In this document: positions 1 to 6,900 of the stretch, piece by piece
Layout of the letters: each line of letters opens with the position of its first letter
Position numbering within the stretch: position 1 is the first letter of the stretch
Assembly (NCBI GenBank): GCA_017633195.1
Contig: JAGBPV010000036.1
Coordinates: 1-8,575 of the forward strand
DNA length: 8,575 nt
Origin: a bacterium
GTDB taxonomy: Bacteria; Bacillota_I; Bacilli_A; Mycoplasmatales; Mycoplasmoidaceae
Direction: 5' to 3'
Position numbers and translations under genes: made by a program
The notes under the pieces: model-generated
What the model saw: only the letters and a program-made list of their open reading frames with translations
The model's database searches: none
What the model was told of the DNA's origin: nothing

Positions 1-1289
1 TATCAGAAATATCAGTTTAAGCAGAATCTTCCACCTAAATTAATAGTGTAGTTCACATCATATCAAACACCTTGATAATCAACTCAATTAATTACAATTG
101 TTGAATTATTTTGAATATAAACATCATATCCATCAAATCCATTTGGATTTAATCCTAAAATATCAGCCATTCATGATAATTCAATTGTTTGATGTGGATA
201 TTTTCAATCATAATATGTGCTTCAACTTGATGATGTAATTTCATGTGTTGAACCAAGTCCATAATTATTAAAATCAAAATTGTTATAGTCACTTTGTGAA
301 TTAATACTTGTTGATAAAAATCCATAAATTGCTGCCATGTCATAAACTGCTCTACCGTTATAACATCACATTTGATTAAAGTAATCTACTGCACCAGTAT
401 TGTTTTCATGTCATAAGGATGTTAAATTTAGATTAACATTATCATTTACAAAAGAAAATTCACCAATTAAAGCAATACTTGTAGAAATACTTTTAACTTG
501 TCCTGGACTTAAAGTTGAAATATAATTTCCATAATTAGAATCAATTTTAATATTGTAATTTGAATTATTTCTAACAGTTATTGATGTAATTGTTGAAGGA
601 TTATATGCAATGTTTGAAACTGTTAAGTAATCTGTTGAAAATAAACTTTCAGATAACATTTTCTTAAAATTTGCTGATTGATAATTTGCTAAGTAAGAAT
701 TTAATGATGTAACATTAGCATATTGCATAATTTCACTAATATTAATTTGATTAAGACTTTCAGTAATTGTACTAATTACTGGAACAGGTTGTGGTTTAGA
801 TACAACATGGGGATAATAATTAATTTTTTGTGTATTATTTGAAATGCCTTGTGTTGTCTTATTAGAATTTATTTGAGTATTACTTTTTGTTGAATTATCT
901 GGTTTTGATTGAACTGAAGGTGATGTTTGTGTAGTTTTTGAAGAACTATTAGTTGCTTGTGTTTGATGTTGTGCAGGTACTGTAGGCTTAGTTATTGATG
1001 TATTATTACTTTTAGTATTATTAACTTCATTTGCTGATTTAGTTGAAGTTGAACTAACTTGTTTGCTAGAAGAATCTTTATTTGTATCAGTTGTAGTTTT
1101 AGTTGAAGTTGAAGTAGTTGTATTTTGTTTACTATTAGGATCAAGAAGTTTTTTTACATCATTCTTAGTATTTGAAACAGTTGATGATAATGTTGCATTA
1201 TTTGAACAAGAAACCACACTACCTATAGCAATTGCTGAAATTGCTGATAATGATAATGTTGCTAAAGTTATTTTTAAACTTTTTTTCAT
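1..1289 (-). CDS. Predicted surface lipoprotein with Ser/Thr/Asn-rich stalk (3' end outside window; TGA = Trp)
   Basis: The start is ATG at 1289-1287, preceded by a GGAG Shine-Dalgarno 9 bases upstream. The frame stays open for 429 codons to the left edge if TGA is read as Trp; the first TGA is at 413-411. Residues 1-28 form a lipoprotein signal peptide: MKKSLK basic start, a hydrophobic stretch, and lipobox VVSC with Cys28 as the expected acylation site. Residues 29-172 are low-complexity Ser/Thr/Asn/Lys/Gln, probably an extended stalk. From about residue 173 the sequence looks folded. Two stretches (about 233-290 and 386-429, the latter with DGYDV, STIVI and NLGGRF) resemble the B module of the two upstream neighbours, so I take it as a diverged paralogue. 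Likely membrane-anchored on the outer face. The function is not recognised; adhesin or variable antigen is only a guess from architecture. The C-terminus is not visible. Confidence 0.88.
774..1205 (-). other. Low-complexity Ser/Thr/Asn stalk of the lipoprotein
   Basis: Residues 29-172, directly after the lipobox Cys, consist mostly of Ser, Thr, Asn, Lys and Gln with almost no large hydrophobics. The last part (about 157-172) becomes Pro/Val-rich (YYPHVVSKPQPVPV). Such segments usually act as flexible spacers that hold a folded domain away from the membrane. The codons are mixed rather than a perfect tandem repeat. Confidence 0.8.
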
Positions 1290-1296
1290 AATTTAA

Positions 1297-1302
1297 AGCT
1301 CC
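1297..1302 (-). promoter_or_regulatory. Shine-Dalgarno of the lipoprotein gene
   Basis: The minus strand reads GGAGCT at 1302-1297. GGAG ends 9 bases before the ATG at 1289, a standard spacing, which supports this start codon. Confidence 0.75.
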
Positions 1303-1505
1303 AAATTTCAAATTATTCTTGCTAATATGTTAATTAAACTCAAACTAACATTTTTTTAAATTTAACAAAAATAATTTCTTGAATGAAAAATTAAACTTCA
1401 TTTAACTAAAACAAAAAATTAGTAAAAATAAAAAATAAATTAATAATTTTTAAAAAATGTGGTATTAGTATTTTTTACATATATGCTTAGTAAATATTGC
1501 AATAT

Positions 1506-1547
1506 ATAAAAAACTTAAGCAGATATTTTAGTCATATTGCTTAAGTT
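1506..1547 (-). terminator. Intrinsic terminator of the 692-residue protein gene
   Basis: Arms 1512-1521 (AACTTAAGCA) and 1538-1547 (TGCTTAAGTT) pair perfectly over 10 bases. Four more A-T pairs (1523-1526 with 1534-1537) can form past a bulged base, leaving a 7-base loop. On the minus strand the stem is followed by a run of six T (plus-strand A at 1508-1513, overlapping the base of the stem). It lies 85 bases downstream of the TAG stop at 1635-1633, in the right orientation to end that transcript before the lipoprotein gene. Confidence 0.78.
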
Positions 1548-1632
1548 ATAAATTTAATTAATTCAAAGATAACTTTTAAATAATGTATAAAACTTTTTTA
1601 AAAAAGATAGATAAAAAATTGATTCTAAAAAA

Positions 1633-3711
1633 CTAATTTTTAGTTGAAGAAGAAGCATCATTTCATACAATATCAGAATTAAATTTAAAACTATAAACTC
1701 CTCATCTTGCAGTATTTATATAAGTTAAATTATTCATATTACAACCATCATCATAAAAGGCTGAATAATAACTATCATTTGAAAAAGTTGTACCACAATA
1801 AAAATTAAAACATCCATTAGTATTAGCATTAAGTGATATTGGATTAATAATAAGTTGATTATTCTTAGAAAAATATACTGAATTTTTATTATATGGTATA
1901 ACAACTGCATAATATGTGCCAACAGGAACTGAAAATCCACCTCCAGTACTACCATTTTGAAAACTTGAATTTCATCATAGTGGTGTATTAGTTACATAAT
2001 GAATTACCATGAAACTATAACCATTAACAGGTGATGATCAATTTATACTAAAATTTTGTAAATCAGATGCACAAAATCCTCAAAATGCATACATATATGC
2101 ATAAACTATACCCATAGTAATAAATGAACTTGCAGTTTTGTTTGTATTTCCTAAATCTGATACATTATTTAAAATTCCATAGTCTAATAAATTTAAAGCA
2201 TCAGCATATTCATTAAATTCTACAGATCAAGTTGGTGGTAATTCATAATTATTATTTTTACTTGTAAAATCAAAAGCAATAGTTTTATTAGATAATCATT
2301 CATTAGTTTGTGAAGTAATACTAATTGATAAACCAAATGGAACTAGTAATGTTTCATTAGTTGAAGTACTACTATAAGCACTATTTAATAACATTTCTAG
2401 TTCTGTTTGATTACTATTTAAACTAATAGTATTTAAAGCATATGGTAAAGTTCAAGTAAATATAGTTCCTGCTGATACAGTATTTGAACTTGAAGAAGTA
2501 GTATTACTTAAATTAGTGAAATTAATAGGTTGACTTGACATTGCACTAATTGTTAATCAATAATCATTTGCAAAATTTCCTAATGTTTTTGCATCTACTT
2601 GTGGAAGTTGCTTAAATGAGACTTTAAAATCAGTAAAATCTATAAAATTATTAGAAATACAATATTCTTCAATCGTATTTGAATTATTAGTTGATATTAA
2701 TAAATTTTGTTGAATTAAATCTACGAATGAAGAATTAGAAGTATTTAAAACATTTTGATCTGAATTTAATCAGTTTAAAATGGAATCTTCCATATAAGTT
2801 TCATATGATGATTGTTTAAAACCAATAATAGTAAATGTTGAATCTCCATTTGATGTTTTTAAAGAAATACCATTATATGATAAAGTAACTGGTTGAATTT
2901 GTATACTATAATTAGAATTTAATGAATTAATGTTTGGTAATTTAACATTAATATTATTTACTATTTCAAGTGTTTTATAACTATTACCATCAACTTCAAA
3001 TGTACTTTGAGAAATTTGATTTAATATTGCTTGTTTGATCGCATAAGTTAAAGCATTTGGTTTATTTAGTGCTTGAACTGCTGTCAAAGTATTCATTGAA
3101 TCATAATTAGTTACATTAATATAATTATTTAATAATGAATCTAATATATTTACAATTCCTTCATTTTCACCTGTATTAGTTGGTAAAGGTTCTGGTTGAG
3201 TATTTTTTGGATTTTTTTGAGTTGAACCAGAATTTCCTGTTTTAGTACCAGTACTACCTGTATTAGGAGTGCTATTTCCTGATTTAGAACCTGTTCCATT
3301 TTTATTTGGTTCACCATTTGTAGTATTAGTATTTTTAGAGTTTGAACTATTACTGTCACTTCCAGATGTTTTTGATGGTGAATTTGAGTTTGTATTATTG
3401 TTATTATTATTTGAATTTGATCCATTTGTACCTGAAGTTCTACCATTTCCATTGGTATTTGAACCATTATTATTGTCAGAAGAATTAGAATTGGTTTTTC
3501 CAATGCCTGAATTACTTGATGGATTTGATTTAGTACTGTTTGAATTATTATTATTATTATTATTATCACTAGATGCTTTAGTAGGACTTTTAGTTAATGA
3601 TTTTTGATTTGAATGAATTGTAACTGCTGCAGTAGAACCAGCAATTATTGCTAATGCACTAATAATAGAAAATCCTACTAATAAATATTTAGCTTTTTTA
3701 TTAAATTTCAT
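1633..3711 (-). CDS. Modular secreted/anchored surface protein, 692 residues (A-B-B' modules; TGA = Trp)
   Basis: The complete gene runs from ATG at 3711 to TAG at 1635-1633. The start is supported by AAGG 9 bases upstream and a good promoter. TGA codons are read as Trp; the first is at 2772-2770. Residues 1-8 are basic and 9-33 hydrophobic, with no Cys, so this is a signal peptide or uncleaved anchor rather than a lipoprotein. Residues 36-184 are an Asn/Ser/Thr/Gly linker with an N7 run at about 50-56. Residues 185-299 are module A (LLNNYINVTN, FEVDGNSY, VTLSYNGISL, FTIIGF). Residues 300-497 are module B (DYWLTI with W385, FTWTLPY 418-424, VPFGLSI). Residues 498-692 are a diverged B' that aligns with the C-terminal end of the giant upstream protein (SSFIT, VNGY, PVGTYY). 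Cys at 547, 634, 639 and 657 cluster in B'. The function is not recognised; surface adhesin or antigen is inferred. Confidence 0.9.
1636..2220 (-). repeat. Diverged C-terminal B' module in the 692-residue protein
   Basis: Residues 498-692 keep the B outline in weak form: SSFIT, NFSINW, VNGYSFMVI, VPVGTYYAVVIPYNKNSVYF and a short polar tail ending SSSTKN. The closest counterpart is the last domain of the giant upstream protein (STFLT, VNGYNVLVL, IPLGSYFSWTLPYNLKSLSF, tail ending NAEEN). Both proteins therefore end in the same kind of domain. Confidence 0.6.
2221..2814 (-). repeat. Module B copy in the 692-residue protein
   Basis: Residues 300-497 match module B. They start ETYMEDSILNWLNS, then VSFKQL, DYWLTIS, INFTNLS, a loop without the GWG turn, NTVSAGTIFTWTLPYALNTI, VPFGLSI and LPPTWSV. 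The order is the same as in both clear B copies of the giant protein. At DNA level 20 bases (2444-2463) are identical to 7446-7465 in copy B1. Confidence 0.75.
2815..3159 (-). repeat. Module A copy in the 692-residue protein
   Basis: Residues 185-299 match the module A copies of the giant neighbour: NILDSLLNNYINV..YDSMNTLTAVQALN at the start, FEVDGNSYKTLEI in the middle, then INVKLP, VTLSYNGISL and STFTIIGF. The core order and spacing are the same, but the AADAL box is changed to TAVQAL. Module boundaries are approximate. Confidence 0.75.
3160..3606 (-). other. Asn/Ser/Thr/Gly-rich linker of the 692-residue protein
   Basis: Residues 36-184 are almost free of large hydrophobics and dominated by Asn, Ser, Thr and Gly, with Pro near the end (TQPEPLPTNTGENEG). 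It sits between the membrane/signal segment and the first module, as the stalk does in the lipoprotein. The length is similar (about 150 residues) but the composition is richer in Asn and Gly. The long ORFs seen here in other frames are shadows of this biased sequence. Confidence 0.8.
3544..3564 (-). repeat. Trinucleotide repeat, seven AAT codons (Asn7)
   Basis: Seven perfect ATT units on the plus strand give seven AAT Asn codons on the coding strand. Slippage here would change the length of the Asn run in the linker without changing frame. Confidence 0.9.
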
Positions 3712-3720
3712 GTTTAAAAA

Positions 3721-3724
3721 CCTT
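3721..3724 (-). promoter_or_regulatory. Shine-Dalgarno of the 692-residue protein gene
   Basis: The minus strand reads AAGG at 3724-3721, 9 bases before the ATG at 3711. It fixes the start before the basic/hydrophobic signal segment. Confidence 0.65.
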
Positions 3725-3747
3725 AAATATAAATAACTTTATACATG

Positions 3748-3776
3748 ATTATATATATATATATGTTTCATAACAA
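3748..3776 (-). promoter_or_regulatory. Sigma-70-type promoter of the 692-residue protein gene with TA repeat in its spacer
   Basis: On the minus strand, -35 TTGTTA (3776-3771) and a perfect -10 TATAAT (3753-3748) are separated by exactly 17 bases. The expected transcript start is near 3741, giving a short leader of about 30 bases that contains the AAGG site. Eleven of the 17 spacer bases are alternating T/A, so gain or loss of TA units would directly alter the -35/-10 distance. Confidence 0.75.
3750..3764. repeat. TA dinucleotide microsatellite, about seven units
   Basis: A perfect alternating T(AT)7 tract of 15 bases runs from inside the -10 box through most of the promoter spacer of the 692-residue protein gene. 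It is the only dinucleotide tract of this length I noticed in the window. Confidence 0.9.
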
Positions 3777-3781
3777 AATAA

Positions 3782-3820
3782 GAAAAAGTCATTAAAATTT
3801 ACTTCTAATTTTAATGACTT
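3782..3820 (-). terminator. Second (insulating) terminator, just upstream of the promoter
   Basis: Arms 3786-3799 (AAGTCATTAAAATT) and 3807-3820 (AATTTTAATGACTT) pair perfectly over 14 bases with a 7-base loop. On the minus strand a run of five T follows (plus-strand A at 3783-3787). There is no T run on the plus-strand side, so it should work only for minus-strand transcription. It lies downstream of the first terminator and 9 bases before the -35 box, where it would stop read-through from the giant gene. Confidence 0.75.
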
Positions 3821-3879
3821 CAAAAATCCAAATGTTTTGTTATTTACTTATTGTTTTAAAAATATTAATCTTTTCAATA

Positions 3880-3917
3880 TAAAAAAGTGCAAACATTTTT
3901 TTAAAAAGATTGCACTT
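3880..3917 (-). terminator. First terminator of the giant modular protein gene
   Basis: Arms 3885-3892 (AAGTGCAA) and 3910-3917 (TTGCACTT) pair over 8 bases. Beyond two mismatches, T7 (3896-3902) and A5 (3903-3907) can pair further inside. The minus strand continues with a T run (plus-strand A at 3881-3886). The hairpin is 47 bases past the TAA stop at 3967-3965. Confidence 0.78.
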
Positions 3918-3964
3918 ATTTTATAAATTTTAGAGTTGTATTTAATTAAGATTTAAATAATCTT

Positions 3965-6900
3965 TTAATTTTCTTCTGCATTTGATGTTCATGAAAGTAA
4001 AGTATTAAAACTTAAACTTGGTGATGTATTATTTCCTCCATATCCAATTCCAATAACCCCATTTGATGAAGAATCACCACTATAAACTGTTGTAAAGTAT
4101 GAATTATTACTAATTGAAGTTGATTCTTGCATAGAACTTCCAATACTTAAACCTAATGGTGTACTTCAACTGCCTTTTCCAGCAATACTATTAAAGTAAT
4201 CAGTATATGGAATTTGACCTAATGAAACACTTGAATTAGTAAAACTCAAACTTTTCAAGTTATAAGGTAAAGTTCATGAAAAATAAGAACCTAAAGGAAT
4301 TTCATAAGACATTAAAGAACCACTATTTGTTTTAGCATCATAATAATCTACTTCAATATTTATAGTACTATATGCACTTAAAACCAAAACATTATAACCA
4401 TTTACTTCTTCTCAACTTACATATCAATTATTAAAATCATCTGAATTTACATTTAATTTAAATCCAGCCATTCATTCACTAATCAAATTGGTTAAGAATG
4501 TTGAAGCACTTTCACCACTATTACCAAAATTTGCATCATTATTAGCAATTTGTGCGTTAATTAAATTTGCAACTGCATTTTGTGCACTTAATTGTACTGA
4601 TCATGTTGAAGGTAAAGTATAATCTTCTCCATTTGTTCCAAAATTTGTTGCAATTACTCCACCATATTCATATTGTCAACCTTGTGATATTGAAGTTAAA
4701 TTTGATGATGTTCCAATAGATAAACCAAATGGAACAGGTAAACTTTCATTACTTGTTGCATTACTATAAGTATTATTTAATTCCATACTTAATTCATTAT
4801 CACTACCATTAAATCCAATAGTACTTAATGAATAAGGTAAAGTTCAAGTAAATAAATTACCAGCAGCTACAGTTTCAACAGTATTATTACCTCATCCACC
4901 AGCTCCACCATTTAAACTAGCATTTCAACTAGTGAAATGAATTGTTTGTGTAGATGTTGCAGTAATTGTTAATCAATAATTATTTGCCAAAACACCCAAA
5001 TCAGTTGCATCTTTAGAAGATAATTGTGTAAATGAAACTTTAAAATCATCAAAATCTTGATAATTGTTTAATATTTCATACCCAGCCATATTTTGTCTTA
5101 TTAAATCTGTAAATGATGAATTAGGAGAACCTAGAACATTTGAATTTGAATTTAATCAATTTAAAATAGCATTTTCCATATAAAGTGTATATTTATTATT
5201 TAAATATTCTGCTGGTTCTTCATTAAAACCTGTAATTGTAATAGTTTTAAATTTACCATTAACTGAAGGAAGATATTCATCTTGATATGTTGGAGTAATT
5301 TTAATAGATGTCATACTCAAAGATTCTGATGGTGGAAGTATTTGAAATGAACCTAAACTAATCTTCATTGTACCTAAAATATCACTTGGATTTACTGGAA
5401 CTGATGCACCATTAATTGTATAATCAAATGATTTAATATTCTTTAATATCATTTGTAGTAATTCATCTTCATTTTGTTCACATCATTGTAAACTGTATTG
5501 TTGATTTAAATTAATAGTTGATGGGATTTGTTGCATTAATTGCTGAGTTACACCATTAATAAAAGTATTAATGTTATTTGTTGCAGTTGGTATAGCAAAT
5601 CCTTTAACACCTAAAACTGTAGAACCTTCTTTATTTACAAGATTAGTTCATACACCACATAAGTTCATTTCAACAGTAACAAAACCAGGTACATAACCAA
5701 TTTCATTATTTTGTTGTGTTAATCCACTTGCTTCTTGTGAAATACCACTTGCCATATATCCACCAATATCACTTCCAATATATGTAATGTGGTTATATGT
5801 AATTAACTGTTGATTTCCATCCAAAACAAATTGATCACTAAAACTGGATGAATAATTTAAATAATGTAAAACTCAGTTTTTTCTTACTCATGATAAACCA
5901 ATGAATTCATCAGCAGTATAAGGACAATTATAAAATACTATAGGAAAAGTATTTTGTTCTGCTAATAATTTAGGAAGTTGATCAATTTGTTCTGCTAAAT
6001 CATTATGAGTAGGTTTAGCAAGATTTGTTACTTCATAATTAGATGAACTGTTTGAACTTGGATGTAGTGTGTATGAATCATATGTTAAAGTAACATTAGA
6101 TAATTCTCCATCCATTCATTGTTGAGATGTAGCATTTTGTGGTAAAGAAATTTGCAAATTTGGTTTAATTTCACTTCAATTTAATTGAATACTATTAATA
6201 ATTAAATTAGTTGAAGAAGTTAATTCATTACCAATTGTACTCATTATTGCAGTTGTTAAAGTTTGTGTATCAGTAGTATCAGATAAACAATCTAATACAG
6301 TATATGCAAAATTACTATTTAAAACAATTGGATTTTTAATATATGAACCTAATGTATTAGCAATTATTTTATTAATTTGATCAATTGTATTTTGTTCAAA
6401 TCCTTCAATAATAAAAGTTGATTGTCCATTGTTAGGTTTTAAAGAAATATTATTATATGACAATGTAACATTTGGGATTTGTCCACTTTCTGCTGCTGTT
6501 AATGAAATTGAAGTAGGTAAATCAATTTGTATTGAACTTGCAATTTCAGCTGCAGTATATGCAATTCCATCAATATTAAATTGTTCACTTCCAATTTCAT
6601 TTTGAATTGCAGCAGTTATTGCTTGTTTTAAATTATCTGATGTTTGATTATTTAATGCATCTGCAGCACTCATAGAACTCATATTGTCTTGTTTTGATAC
6701 ATTAATTATTTGACTTAAGTATGAATCTAATTTACTTGCAATTTGATGATTTCTATTTGTACTACTTCCTTCTCCTCCAGGATTGTATCCTGTTTGAGTT
6801 GAAGAAGTTGGTAAAAATCCAACAACAGTAAAAGAACTTGATGAACTATTTTTTGGTGTTAATGAAATATTATTATAATTTAAAACTACACCAGTAATTT

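Larger units (their letters stand above)
1290..1632. other. Intergenic spacer between the 692-residue protein gene and the lipoprotein gene
   Basis: This 343-base stretch has no credible ORF on either strand. It contains a minus-strand terminator (1506-1547), a 12-base perfect palindrome ATATTGCAATAT (1494-1505) directly beyond it, a 14-base palindrome CTTTTTTAAAAAAG (1593-1606), and very AT-rich DNA up to the lipoprotein start. The lipoprotein promoter should lie at about 1310-1500 on the minus strand, but no clear -35/-10 pair stands out. A weak option is TTGAGT followed 20 bases later by AATAAT, just upstream of the ribosome binding site. Confidence 0.6.

Noticed and set aside
1063..1296. 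Plus-strand ORF opposite the lipoprotein signal peptide and stalk
   Set aside because: Composition mirrors the biased opposite strand, and it ends beside the lipoprotein start; no independent support.
1593..1606. Palindrome CTTTTTTAAAAAAG as a terminator
   Set aside because: Perfect palindrome without a loop and made almost only of A-T pairs; the G/C-containing hairpin at 1512-1547 is the better terminator.
3169..3186. LPTNTG in the 692-residue protein as an LPXTG sortase signal
   Set aside because: The spacing does not fit LPXTG, it lies at residues 176-181 in a linker rather than at the C-terminus, and wall-less bacteria have no wall to attach to.
3269..3607. Plus-strand ORF opposite the Asn/Ser linker, rich in Leu/Phe/Val
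   Set aside because: It is the complement of low-complexity Asn/Ser/Thr codons, with no ribosome binding site and no recognisable protein features; a shadow ORF.
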